Shown: in pieces, positions 24,130-35,629 of the stretch
Layout of the letters: each line of letters begins with the position of its first letter
Position numbering within the stretch: position 1 is the first letter of the stretch
Assembly: GCA_022747635.1 (NCBI GenBank)
Contig: JAKTNV010000010.1
Span: 45,049,027-45,113,026 of the forward strand
Length of the DNA: 64,000 nt
Direction of reading: 5' to 3'
Source: Hetaerina americana
Lineage: Eukaryota; Arthropoda; Insecta; Odonata; Calopterygidae
Notes under the pieces: generated by a model
Told to the model about the DNA's origin: nothing
Seen by the model: only the letters and a program-made list of their open reading frames with translations
Database searches by the model: none
Program-made: the position numbers and the translations under genes

Positions 24130-24700
24130 GAGTATTGCGGAAGTGTGATGAAAAGGTTAAAGAAAAATGCTATCTTTCCCTGGTTAGACCTCATTTAGAA
24201 TACGCTGCCGTTATATGAGATCCTCATGAATTTGGATTGATTACTGAATTGGATCGCGTGCAAGGTAGAGGAGCTAGATTTATACGAGGTACTCGTAAAA
24301 CGTGGTTATGATAAACTGAGAAGCACATCAAAATTATTAGGCCGGAAATCGCTCACGGAGCGAAGGCTAAACTACACATTAAATTCCTTGCACAAATTGG
24401 AAGGATGTCTCTTTGGCAATTATGCTGAAACTGTATTATTAGCCCCATCGTTCTACGGTAGGCATGATTATGTTAATAAAATTAGAGATATAAAGTGCAC
24501 AACAGATAGTTTTATGATGCCGTTTTTCCCATAAACAATAAGGGATCAGAATAACGTTTTCCGAATGCGCTAGGGGGAAAAGTGTTCGGGTCAAAATTAG
24601 TCTGGTTTGTATACCTTCCCTGCCACAAACCCTAGCGGTGGCTTGCGGGGTACTAAAAATACAAAAATAGAGAAATAGTTGAAGTGCTGATGAAAACGAG
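24130..24700 (+). pseudogene. non-LTR retrotransposon reverse transcriptase, C-terminal relic
   Basis: From 24144 the frame reads CDEKVKEKCYLSLVRPHLEY, then AAVI, a TGA stop at 24216-24218 and DPHEFG. LVRPxLEYAxxxWDP is the conserved block just after the reverse transcriptase core of CR1/Jockey-type LINEs, and the stop sits exactly at the expected Trp (TGG to TGA). LDRVQGRGARFIRG follows, matching the usual LExVQRRAARF block. After a frameshift near 24295 the reading LLGRKSLTERRLNYTLNSLH continues, the equivalent of LGWxSLExRR. Further on, DSFMMPFFP, a stop at 24533 and TIRDQNNV match the usual SFFPRTIRDWN box. The element is 5'-truncated, with two stops and at least one frameshift, so it is dead. 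In the living parent this protein would copy the element RNA at its target site. Confidence 0.8.
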
Positions 24701-24709
24701 TGAATCAGC

Positions 24710-25300
24710 ATGAGAGCATTATAATGCGGAAAGAAGAGGTACCAGAGTTGTATTATTTCCTTTAATTTGTATCAATTTCCAAACCGCATGATTTGTAACT
24801 CTCAATGATGGTATTTATCAACCTTATCAGCTTCTTTCGCATGACTCCATAAAGTCTTCCAAATTTCCGTGTTGATGGACGGTTATCACTCTGCAGCCTA
24901 CTGCCTTTAATTTTGGATTCGCATTATCACGGAAGACAGAGAAACTATCACATCCTTTCCTTCCAATTTAAGAAACAATAAAGAATTCATAGGTCCTATT
25001 CCTTTCTCCATGGCAAACAAAAGAATCAAAATACAAAACTAAGCTTGCGACACATCAACAATGGAAAATAATCACAGATGCTATTGTTTCCGAGTGGAAA
25101 GTTCGGACAGTGTTTAATTACCTTCTTAGGAGCAATTAATAATGTAAAAAGATCCTAACCTCTCCATGAGAGGAAGTTTCTGCATGGCGAATAGACATCG
25201 TCGCTGGATAAGGCATAATTCTTTCAGTGTGAATGGCTCCAGAAGAGAACTGAGGCCCAGAAATGTTCTTTCTCTGTCTTACCCTTAGCATCCCCGAGAC
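24710..25300. other. unique non-coding sequence
   Basis: No gene, RNA or repeat family recognised. Confidence 0.4.
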
Positions 25301-25840
25301 AGATGGCATACGTGTCGAGCGGTGGGGAGTTTAGCGCCACCTACCGGCAGCCCCATAAACTATCTCTAAAACCCCTTCTTTCCTACCCTCCCCCTCCCTG
25401 CACGCCTTCGGGCCCCTCCCATCCGCTTCTCCAAGCCACCCACCACATCCTTGCCCCCCCCGCCTCACCGTCCCTCCCGCCGACTGTGATCACACCCTTC
25501 CCTAATCCTTCCCCCACTCCCACGCGGCCGGCCCCACACCCCTCCAACACCACCACCCCTTTCTCATCACGCTCCCACATACCCCACAGCGACCCACAGC
25601 CATCACATCTCCATCCCTTTCCTTAGCGATGCACAACTCGGTGGTTCTCCCGTCTCCGTGGGGGGGGGGGATGGGAGCGGGTACGAGTGGGATGTGGTGG
25701 TGGGGGAGGGCAGCCTTAGAGGTGCCCGGGAGGAAGATAAGCCGCTCTCTTTTCCCCCACCCTGCTTCTCCCTACCTCCCTCCCTTCCTCTCACTCTCAC
25801 ACTTCGCGTCTTCCTCCCGGGTAGGAGTGACGTCAGATTA
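25300..25840. other. GC-rich, strand-switching tract
   Basis: Plus strand is C-rich at about 25375-25625, then G-rich around 25655-25735 (including a run of ten G), then C-rich again to 25820. The Pro/Ser-rich and Gly/Arg-rich frames across it are composition effects. CpG is common. Possible regulatory island, but no exon can be attached. Confidence 0.45.
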
Positions 25841-27336
25841 GAGTGTAATCTTTACGGCGTCGCGATAATTCTCCGCGAGTATATTACACCCCCTATATCA
25901 ATCCAATTGGACCTTAAAATGTGCCGCAAGTCCAATGGGGCCGCGTTCGCGAATGGCCGCCTCATTACATGTATGCACGGCGCCATGGAGCTAGCTGGTG
26001 CGCCCGGATGATATTAAACTTTTCCTCGGAATGAAATAATGTCTCCACTCTGCGAACAGCATGACGTCATGTGAACATTTGTGAGGGGAGGACCGAAGTC
26101 TTCATGCACCTTATCTAATGTTTTCTCGGAAGCTTGGCGAGAATTAAAAATAGATTTCTGCGATGTAAGCGTCCTTAGGCAAGCAAATGATGATTCGTAT
26201 ATTTCCGCGAAGGAGGGAGGAAATAAATTTGTGACACGGAATTATGTCGGCTGTCCACAGATCATCATGACCATTAAACGGTAGAAGTATTTATATGGGG
26301 AAATCCGTAATTAACATGCTACCTATTTCCTACCTATAACCTACTTCCTATTTCATTTCCTCTTTTTTTTAATTAAGGGCGAGCCTCTAACAGTATGGTT
26401 TGAAAACAAGAAGGAAAGCTATCTTATTACCATAATTATATATACCATCCACTAATGCTTAACAAACTGTGAGGAATGGTTTTTTGCCAAATACGTAACT
26501 CATAAAATTGATTCCTGAGTTTAGGTGAATACTTCGCCTCCATTAGTGTCACTTACCTCCTACTCCTTAAAAAGGGTCAAATACCAAACTTTTCACCCTT
26601 CAGCATGCCACTGAAAAGTGTGAATATTCATGAAAAAACTAGAAGAATAGTTTAAATTTAAACCAGTGAAAGTCGGGTCAAAATAGTGTCCTATTTATGT
26701 TGTCAGTTCACTTTGGTAGAAAGAAAATCCTTAGTAGAACAGCAAATTTCTCAGTTACCCCTTTACGAATTAATGGATGCACATCGGGTATCGCATGCCC
26801 AGCCCTATTATTTTCTTCTAAATATAATGCAAAAAAATATAAAATGCGTCAGTCAGTTATGGTAATATGGTTAGAGTTGGGTGAATTTTACATTTAATAT
26901 TTCTGATGTGTACAGGACCTGGAAATGCATTACGGCTCAAGGATTCTTCCTCAATATTAACGCCCCACGCGTCGACATCTCTGACTGCAGCCGTTGAATT
27001 TCTTACGACTCGACGGCTCACGGCTTAACACGTGACCCGGAACGAAATAAGCCCAACAACGAAGGTCTTAAAAATTGCATTCACGATCCGAAAAAACGTG
27101 GAGGTTGAAAATATTCTGACGCCTCTCCTCTTCCTCCCTGCCCTCACCCGCCGATATATCGACTATGGCAGAGCCAGCCACGCGTCTGATCTTCACCTGT
27201 CAACGCCAAAACAGTTCATTTTCATAAATCATTCCCCGACGCCTTTCGCCATATTGAGATTTGGTCGCTTCCCTTGAACCCTTTTGGACATTTCGAGGTA
27301 AACAAAATTTATCTCCCAATGCATTTATCATATGCG
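25841..27336. other. unique non-coding sequence
   Basis: No gene recognised. Frames up to 81 codons show no family motif. Confidence 0.4.
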
Positions 27337-27525
27337 GACGTTACGGGAATGGAGAAGGACGCGGTAGCGGCAGGAGGAGGGCCCGAGGAGGGTGGCTTGA
27401 GCATTTGGGGTGGGAAGCGGACGGGGAAAGGTGTGGGCGGTTGGCGAATTTTTGAAAACGAGGAAGAGAGGAATAGGAAAGTATTGGAGGGACCTGATGG
27501 GAGGAAGGGGTAACGGAATGTCGAG
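27337..27525. other. G-rich tract
   Basis: Plus strand purine-rich with many GG and GGG runs. It ends about 45 bases before an (AT)n array. Confidence 0.45.
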
Positions 27526-27566
27526 CGAGTGCCCCAGGAAAAAATATGTAAGCAGAGGAGATGAAG

Positions 27567-27568
<2 letters not shown>

Positions 27569-27622
<54 letters not shown>
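27569..27622. repeat. (AT)n microsatellite
   Basis: More than 25 AT repeats, immediately upstream of a family B SINE. Confidence 0.95.
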
Positions 27623-27627
<5 letters not shown>

Positions 27628-27901
27628 AACCATAAACACAGTAATCAACTCGAAGGTCGGTTTGATAGGTGACGGTAGAGTTCACCTAGTACTGAGACCG
27701 ACGGCGTGTGAAATTCACACATCAGGGTAGGGGGGCCAGTTCATTTCCCCATGCTGGTATTGGTTTCCCAGGAAGATTTGGTACCCAAAATATCACCTAG
27801 CTTGGGTGGAGCTTCAGGTGCCCAGAGTGCCTTGCCCGGGAATCGAACCCGGGCCCATCCGGTCAGCCAGTCCAACGCTCTACCCCCTGGACTACCGCGA
27901 C

Positions 27902-27903
<2 letters not shown>
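27628..27903 (-). mobile_element. SINE family B, copy 2 (full, tRNA-headed)
   Basis: The minus-strand head (about 27832-27903) reads GGGTCGCGGTAGTCCAG, GGGGTAGAGCG and then CCCGGGTTCGATTCCCGGG, which gives clear A-box and B-box forms and a tRNA-like T stem. The body extends left to about 27628 and matches 14975-15225 throughout. It sits exactly between two AT-repeat arrays. Degenerate relatives are at 37913-38060 and 56880-57007. Confidence 0.85.
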
Positions 27904-27938
<35 letters not shown>

Positions 27939-28002
27939 CACATATATATATAATGTGTGTGTATATATATACACACACATATATATATATATATATACAC
28001 AT

Positions 28003-28053
<51 letters not shown>

Positions 28054-28075
28054 CATATGTGTGTGTGTGTTTCTG
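27904..28075. repeat. compound (AT)n/(AC)n/(TG)n microsatellite
   Basis: Alternating AT, CA and TG runs. Frames reading Tyr-Ile or Thr-His repeats in this stretch are microsatellite translations. Confidence 0.95.
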
Positions 28076-28164
28076 TGTGTATGGGAAGTTTTTGAATTGG
28101 AGGTGGGTGGGTGGAATAATATACCTGTGGTCACGCGCACCCAGAAAATATAAGTAGATTCGGC

Positions 28165-28860
28165 GGAGGGAGGGAGGAGAGGTTAAGATGCGAGATAATG
28201 CAAAAGAGGCGTGGAGTAGGAGGAAAGAATGCTTTTATTTTATAAATGTATTCCCCATTTCAGAGGCCACATAGGAGGATAACAGAGTGTGAGAGAGAAT
28301 GGAGTTGGAGAAGGGAGGGAGAAAGTGAGAAAGGAGAGCAGGAAGGAAAAAGGTTGAGGGAAAGGGAGAGGAGTAAGAGAGGGAGATAAAGAGGGAGAAA
28401 CTTGCCAGCGCGGCGGCTTTAAGTTATCGCCGAGTTCTCTCCCCCACACGCGACTCCCAAACAGAATGCTAAATTCCTTTCGGATGACAGCGACCCCGAG
28501 AGGAGGGGCCGGGGCGGAGGGGATGAGGGCGAGGAAGCGGCGCGTAGGGGACTTTCCGTGGCGGTCGCAATGGGGGACGAGACGCCGCTGAGGCCGACGC
28601 CGCGAGACCATGAAAGCGAATTGCCGAATCTTAGCAGGTGGAGGATGGGGGAAGGACGTCTAGGCGAGGGCTGGTAGCGGAAGGAGTATTATAGGAGAGG
28701 AAGGGGGACAGGGGAGGTGGTCAAAGGGTCCGAGGAAGAGATAACGTGGTGGGGCGGGATGAAGAATCATGAAGTTCCATTCGAAGCAAGGCCAGACATT
28801 TCTTCATGCAGCCCCCTCCTCCCCTCTGCTACGAGTCGCGAAGACAGACGGGGAGGCCGA
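28165..28860. other. purine-rich then GC-rich CpG tract
   Basis: 28170-28400 is GA-rich on the plus strand. 28400-28700 is GC-rich with many CG dinucleotides (GCGGCGGC, GACGCCGCTG). No recognised coding domain on either strand. Confidence 0.45.
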
Positions 28861-28869
28861 TGGTTTGAC

Positions 28870-31800
28870 GTTCGATCCAGTAACGGCGGCGTCCACTACT
28901 TCTTTTTTCCGCTCCACCGGAGTTCATTATTCAAATATGTCTGCTTTTGTTTTTGGGTCGACTTTGATTCGTGAATCTCGAACGTGAGGTGGGAAAATAT
29001 CGATGGAACGGGAGGTGTTTCTAGGTGTAAGAGTCTCACAATAAACTTTAGCCTTCTTGAATCATGGGTCCACAAAATTTCTCTTGCTCCGATATTTTAA
29101 GAAAGCTACGGTTCACAAAAGTCGTGTAACCGATGGCGCATGCAGTACTGCTTCAAAGAGCGGCCGGATACTGGAGTTGAAGGGAATTCAGGGATAAACT
29201 AAATGACGTAATGTCTTGATTAATTCATTTCGAAACTAGGTGGGCTGTGCGCAGAATAAAGAGGTAACGCAATTATATTCCTTCAATTTCAGCCGTCACT
29301 TGAAGTTTTCGTCCCTTAAAAATAATTATTTTGACATCTCGCAAGGAATTCTCGTTAAAATGAATACTAGGTTGACCAGAATGGGTGAATGAAATAAAAA
29401 ATAATGATAATCCGCTACGATTATGAATCAAACATTCAATAGGAAGATTGCGTATGCTTATAACATAATATGTGCAACAGAGGAAATCATGTGTAAAGCG
29501 TACACTTACATTAGAAAAGGTATTAAAGCGTCATCATAATTATTTCAAAAGAGCTGAATATTCAATTTCCATAAAGCTCACCAGTTGAGGTTTCACAGTG
29601 TTTGGCACGCGGTTGCCTATCATTTTCACATGCAAAGTTACATTTTTTTGAAAATTACTTGGTAAAATATATCATGGGAAACAATACAATATGTTAAAAA
29701 TTTGAAATGCTACAGAGAGAATTGAAAAAGAAATGGTCATTGAATAAAATTTATCATTAATGAATTCCGATAGAACTGATGGAAAGCATAGGTTATGCGT
29801 AGGTTAATGAAGCTCGTAGTGCCATCGCGTAAATCAATTACTGATTATTTTCTCAGAAAAACCCTTAAATAACGGTAATCCATTGGCGTGTTACAAAAAG
29901 ATTCGATATTACCATACAGAGACTAACGTTTAAAGGGAGATTGTTTTCTTTTTTTAATTCATTGCAGCTTGCACATATGCATAAAAACAATCAACAAAGC
30001 ATTTTTAATGATAATACCTGAGAAAAGCAAAAGAGATCAATTGCTTTTTGAGCAAAATTCTTATTTTACAGAGCATTCTAGGAGCATCAAAGGATGTGTA
30101 TTTCATTTCGTTGTGTCATAAAATATTTAATTCGTGGACTATAATGCCGCAGTACACGCGCGGAACGATCAAAAGATTCCACGCCGGGGAAAAGTATGAA
30201 GCTCTCAAATAGGTTTCACTTGATATTGCAAACGATTGACACCGGTGTACTGCTGGGTATTTTATGACCGAGCCATGCTAAAATATGTATCGACTGTTGC
30301 TGTTCCTCACTCGTCCGCAACGATTGTTAAAAAAGATACAAGGGTCGGTTCGACTCCCGTGTCTTCAACTCGGAGAGCGTCCGAGGGGGAATATATATTT
30401 GCCAAAGTCGGGTACGGGGACCCTTCCAGCCTGACCAAGGCAGGACATGCATATGGATGAGGTCCGCGGTAAATAGACGGCAGATGCCCACGTCCACGAA
30501 CAAAAGACGGACTAATTGCGGTCGGAGAACTCTGAAATGGGTAATCGATGGGAGCACACCGCTGAGCCGACTACCGAATACGCCGTCCTGTGTCGTGTTG
30601 GGGTCTCGGGGTTTTTCGTTATGTGCTTCGTCGTTTAACAGAAAATGATATCACTCCCAAGCGAACAAATGAAAAACATTCGCTGCAAATGTGCTGCATT
30701 AATGATAACTTAATGAGCAAGCAATTCTATTTTATTCTGAAAACTTATGCATTAATTTCAACTTGTGCATCTAATTTAACGCCTAAACTGTATAAATTAG
30801 TAGCATAGTAAGTGTTATATCATTTGCATATTATTATCACCATTAGCTTATATAATAGTCTAATTCGAGTTCCAATGTCTAACATATTTGCATAGCACGT
30901 GTGCACACGTAAAAAATTGATAATTTCAAAGAGCAGTTAATTGTGACTATGCTTTATGCAAATATTTTACTATTTTCTTAGTTCCCACCTAATGTAGGTC
31001 AAAAAAGCTATCCAATATTCGCAGTGATAACATTTTAAAACGGATAAATCATCCATGAAACATTGATTATTTTCCAGTTCACTGATAATAAAATGCTCTT
31101 TCAAAGATTTTATCAATTTCACCGACATTAAATGGCTAGCATGTGAATTAAAACTTTAAAATAAATTTAGTTTGATATATATGTTTTTAATCGAACATTA
31201 CTGATTAATGGAGCAACTTAGATAAGACATTAGGTTTACGTGTCAGTTAAGAATCGCATTAATTGAGAATTCAGTTTTGTAATATGTTTCTATTGTTAAC
31301 TATTTGGTATCTTTCACAGTTGCACACAGATACTCTATTAAAAGAATGAAATGTCCTTCAAAGGAAGGCAAAGATTAAATTTCAATTTTGGTCTATTTTA
31401 ACTTAAGTGTATTTCACTGAAAGATTAAGTGGTCAGTGTTTTCTCGCAATATCAATGCCAACTATCCCTGGATGGGCAAAAGTAACTTAGAAAGCTACAT
31501 TCTTCAACTTAGAAACACCAATCGAAGAATAATGACTTAGAAGGCTAAACATAATGGAGAAAATGGAAATCTTAGTGTTAGCCAATGCAGAATATATTAA
31601 GCACAAAGGCAATTACAAACACAGTCGGATGTCCATGGGCAACGTCGCAACTCCCTTTTCAGAAGACATGTCCTGTTCTGAACCTGTTGTTGAAATCTAC
31701 CTTCCCGCATATTTTAAATATTTTCCATAGTTTCAAACCGACTCTTTTTTTTACAAATACGTTTGATTTCACTAGAGAAATTCGGTACTTTCCAAATTTT

Positions 31801-32200
31801 TATGCTTGAGCTTCCGAGGAAATAATAATTGATAAACAAATGTCCCAAAGGTAGATATTTTGTTTTGTAAATTAACAAACATTCATGTAAAAATATAATA
31901 TAATACCTTGGGTAAATCTTATCAGAATGAAATTCTCATTGTTACATAAATCAATAGAAAAATATGATTCAATAGGAGTGTACTTTAATTTAGAAGCAAA
32001 GTCTGTTTAAAAAATAGTAAAATGATTTTTTCCTACCGACGCGGACGGCTGGAGTGGTGGGAAATGTGGTGGGGAGACTTGCGGTGGGAAATGTGGAGGT
32101 GAGAAGCCTTGGAAAAGCAACGCGACACGCGTCAGTTGTCGGCGGGTCGTTACAGTGTACGGATCACTGCAAGACTGGACCCTCGCTATAGAATCGAGTT
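28870..32200. other. unique non-coding sequence
   Basis: No gene recognised. Near 30345, GGTTCGACTCCC resembles a tRNA T-loop/B-box, but the flanks do not close a 5-bp stem and no A box is in place, so no tRNA is called. A short direct repeat GGTGGGAAATGTGG lies at about 32057 and 32082. Confidence 0.4.
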
Positions 32201-32226
32201 ACGAACCCACGATGCCACGTTCCATG

Positions 32227-32875
32227 GAGCAATGATGCGTCATAACATATTTTGATAAGGTCAGAAAATCGGGTTCGGGGACCATGGCCACAGTTATGGA
32301 TGCTTACGGGCATGAAGCATGGCTCAAGGAATACGTTTCTGCCAGAAAAAGACGTTATGGGAGAGTAGAGAGAACGCTGACGACGAAAAACGCACTCGAC
32401 GTCCGTCAACGACACAGTGCGACGAAAATATGCGGACATTAAGAGACATGTTCAATAACGATCGACGCCTGAGCGTAAGAATGTTAGCAGAAGAGTGCAA
32501 TATTCCGATAACCACAGTCCATCGCATTCTTACAGAAGATTTGGCCATGGGAAAAGTGTGTGCCAATAAATTCCATAAGGGGCTGTTTGAAGATCAGAAG
32601 AGTGTTCGTAAGATTATCTCATGGGTCTCACCCTAGCCACCATAAGAGTCCCGATGTGGCACGGCCGGACGTCTTTCTGGGATTTTTAATTTTTAAAGTC
32701 AAACAATCATTTTGGAACGCTGGATAACGTCAAAGAGGCTGTGACGAGTTTACCAAACGAGGTTTCCTTCGACGGATTCCAGGAAGCGTACCGCGAATGG
32801 CAAATGCCATTTTTCATACAGAGGGCCAACTTGAAACTACAAGGTAAAGAGTGCATTTTGACTTAATCAAAGATA
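32227..32875 (+). pseudogene. mariner transposase relic 1, central region deleted
   Basis: Starts ATG GAG CAA with a stop as codon 4, then CVITYFDKVRKSG, the usual mariner N-terminal start. After a frameshift near 32340 the frame 32319-32636 reads ESRENADDEKRTRRPST and then DNRRLSVRMLAEECNI-type helix-turn-helix sequence (NNDRRLSVRMLAEECNIPIT) with TVHRIL. These are the paired DNA-binding helices and the RPST linker of mariner transposases. At about 32632 the sequence jumps to SPDVARPDVFL, the block with the third catalytic Asp, followed after another shift by FGTLDNVKEAVTSLPNEV and GFQEAYREWQ, the C-terminus. The centre with the first two catalytic Asp residues is missing. Terminal inverted repeats were not identified. 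Non-functional. Confidence 0.8.
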
Positions 32876-32884
32876 ATTTTCTTA

Positions 32885-33099
32885 ATTAAATGAAGAATAC
32901 AATGTATCTTTCCACTGTCTTTTATTCACGTACAACCAGTTTCAACGCTCAAGCGTCAACATCAGATACCTGAAAAGGTACCTGATGATGACGCTTGAGC
33001 GTTGAAACTGGTTGTACGTGAATAAAAGACAGTGGAGAGATACACTGTATTTTCATTTAATTAAAATGAATTTCCACAAAGTTGAGCCGGGAACAATTG
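32885..33099 (+). mobile_element. 215-bp foldback insertion with 15-bp target-site duplication
   Basis: Left arm (from 32885, containing TGTATCTTTCCACTGTC) and right arm (to about 33062) are near-perfect reverse complements around a TACC-TGAAAA-GGTA centre. A single-copy tail (33063-33099, TTCCACAAAGTTGAGCC) follows. Direct repeats AAGATAATTTTCTTA (32870-32884) and AAGATAATTTCCTTA (33100-33114) flank it with one mismatch. An AATAAA lies at 33020-33025. The tail resembles that of the element at 10609-10737. It sits immediately downstream of the mariner relic, and may have inserted at its edge. Penelope-like retroelement tails combine inverted copies, variable target-site duplications and hammerhead motifs, so that class is suspected. 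Confidence 0.75.
32982..33007 (+). other. hammerhead-ribozyme-like core
   Basis: CTGATGA (32982-32988), one extra T, a 5-bp stem GACGC/GCGTT with loop TTGA, then GAAA (33004-33007) followed by CTGGTTGTA. CUGANGA, stem II, GAAA is the hammerhead order. The extra base before the stem and the very weak possible stem III (two pairs) make activity doubtful. The inverted left-arm copy has CTGATGT. The same core with the same extra base is in the 15.5-kb foldback. Confidence 0.3.
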
Positions 33100-33114
33100 A
33101 AGATAATTTCCTTA

Positions 33115-33950
33115 TTTAAGTCATTGAAATGCTTTTAAAATGTAGAAAGACAACCTGTGTGTATGATCTAATGGATAATTGTAATATCAAGGGTTAATAT
33201 GACAATTGTATTTTATTACTTGCAGTCAGAAAAAGCTTGCTTGAAATACTACCAAATTTTATGCACTCATCGAAATTTTTGTTTGAAAAATGATTTTTCA
33301 TAATCTAATGGCGGTAAAAAATTCATTTTAAAAATATACGTCATAAAAATAAAATAATGCACTGGAAAAAATAATGAAGATGCAGCACTGAGTCTGCTCT
33401 AAAGTAAAAATAACAGAACAGCTGTGAAAGACCATTGCTCTGAACAGTTAGAGTATATACAGTATGATGACTATCTTTGGAAGGCAAGAAAACAATAGAG
33501 ACATTGTAAACCTTAAAATAATTCGAATTCTAATTTAACTTTTATCATTCATCGGATTTTGATAATGCTCATCACCGGAGAGAGAGTAGATGACACTTGC
33601 TCAATTATTCTGACGATGTCAGGTACCTCCTCGAGCCTCTTCTTTAATTCAACTTTTATTCATGAAAATTTTATTTTCATTATTTTAGAACGGTTTCTTC
33701 TCCTGGGTAAAAAATATCCTATAGGAAAAGAGGACGCAATACAGAGCACTTGGCAAAGCGTTTCTTCACAGAATATTACAAAGTGCTGACCCTATCCTCA
33801 GACGACAATCCATTCTGAATCAGACGACTTTGAATTACTCAGTAGCATCCTTTTCTTCGCCCGTCCGGATTTTCGAAACATTTTTTTTTGCGCGAGCGCC
33901 TGCGTCCACATACCGCACGCCGACTTAATAATAAATTATATTGACGAGAA
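33115..33950. other. unique non-coding sequence
   Basis: AT-rich, no gene or repeat family recognised. Confidence 0.4.
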
Positions 33951-33954
33951 TGGG

Positions 33955-35060
33955 GTTTGCGGGAGGGAGGGAGAGAGGGAGGGAGGGGAGAGAGAGAGAG
34001 AGTGAGAGAGGGCATTGTTGCACCGACGCGTCAAATTCAGAGCAGTCGACAGCCGAATAAATTAGATCACGCGGCACACGGATCGAGCGGCGTGGGAAGA
34101 GGCCACAAATCACTCTCCCGATGACATTTTCGGGCGTGAAAACATAATCGGAGGACGCGCGCGCCATGTGTCCATGTGGGTGTGTCTGTGCGCCCACATG
34201 TGTCTGTCCCATTCGATGGGAGGAAGATGGGGGGATTCGGGGGGAAGGGGGGCGGAGAGTTCGGGGGGTCGGGGGAGTGAAAGGAAGAAGGTGAAGTACA
34301 CGACGGGAAGAAAAAGAGGGAGAGAGAGATAGGGAAAAAATAGGAAGAGGGGGATTTCGCTTTTCGGAAAGAGAGCTTCGGGTTTGTGAGTTGAGGAGAT
34401 GCCGGGTTACGGGTGTGCCTTCCTCCGGGTTTGGGGGGTGAGTTGAAGAGGGTAAGGAAGGAATTGGACGTGTGTGGGGGGGGTAGGGGTGAGGGTGGAA
34501 GGGGAGACTTGTGAGGAAGAAGGCCGAAATGCGGGAAGGGTGCACAAGGCGGGAGGGAGAGCGCGCGCGGGCGCGTGTGTGTGTCTGCGGCGTGTGGGAC
34601 AGTGGGATGGAAAAGAAGCAAGTGGATGAGAGGAGGGGAACACGTCGTGGCAAGAAGGAGGAGGAAGGGAGGTGGTTGGGGGGTAGGAAAGAGAGGGGAT
34701 TTCTTTTGGGGATTCACAGAAGTCTAGAGAGTGTTTGCAACGCCGCAGATGTCGCCGCAGGACGAGTGAGTTATGTGGTTTCCGGGCGGCGTCGCTCTAG
34801 TCGTCGGCCGGGACGGGCACAAATATTACAAGCGTTATTATTAATGCGCCCTCTTATGCGGAGTGGAAGGGAAACGGGTGCGTGAAGGAGAAAGATATGA
34901 AGGGTGGGGGAGGGGGAGGGGGCGGAGGGCCCGGAATGGGAAGGATGGAGATACCGGGAGGAGGGCAGTACGAATAAGGGCGTAAAAGGGGAAGGATCGG
35001 AAAGGAGAGAGTGATGAATATGGAGGGGGGCGGGGGAAATGTATAATACAACAGCGACTC
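33955..35060. other. long purine-rich, GC-rich tract
   Basis: About 1.1 kb in which the plus strand is dominated by G and A, beginning with (GA)n and GGGA repeats (33960-34010). CpG-dense patches lie at 34020-34160, 34555-34600 and 34740-34830. G-quadruplex-like spacing occurs at 34902-34929. The long minus-strand frames (up to 242 codons, Pro/Ser/Leu-rich) overlap each other in different frames and are composition artefacts. Confidence 0.6.
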
Positions 35061-35625
35061 CGCTAATATTAATACCAATGCAAGCGGGGGCCAAGGCACT
35101 GAATTCTTGGATAGGAAGCGAATGGAGAGGAGATGTAAACCCTCATTTGCATGCACCAAAAGCTTTTGTGTTGTCACCGCGTAAACCTTAAGGGCGGTCT
35201 AAAACGGTTCAATTTGTGGGGAAATCAGGGAGTAAGTCTCAGAATAGAGGTAAATTGGAAATTAACGAATTACAGTAATACTTCATTTCAAAATACTTCA
35301 AACAGTCAATTCTATCATAGAGGAAATCATATTTCAAAATTTTTGAGAAACGATATGGTTAAAATAGTCATGACTGATGGATGGCAAAGTTCCCTTATAT
35401 CACTCCGCATGCCATTTCCGTCTAATTTCGTAAATTTTATAGGAATAACACAAGGGTTAACGTGCTTCAATAGTCCTAACCTTGTAAATTAGGAACCATA
35501 TAATTTGATAGCAAGTGAACAATCACGTTAGTTGTTCTCAATTTGACAGTGCGGCTAACATTCTTCCAAATCTCAAACCAGCTCTGCGGTTTCTCTTCAA
35601 TAAAGCTAATTACGCTCATTTTAAT
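35061..35625. other. unique non-coding sequence
   Basis: No gene recognised. The 113-codon frame at 35151-35492 has no known motif. Confidence 0.35.
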
Positions 35626-35629
35626 TACT

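Noticed and set aside
27751..28157. Frames of 66-115 codons across the AT/CA array
   Set aside because: They join a SINE body to microsatellite. There is no independent coding signal.
30330..30375. Possible tRNA T-arm (GGTTCGACTCCC)
   Set aside because: The flanking bases do not form a 5-bp stem, and no A box is found at the right distance.
33925..34717. Minus-strand frames of 216 and 242 codons
   Set aside because: They lie in a GA/CT-rich tract, overlap each other in different frames and read as Pro/Ser/Leu low complexity. They have no domain. GC-rich DNA has few stops by chance.
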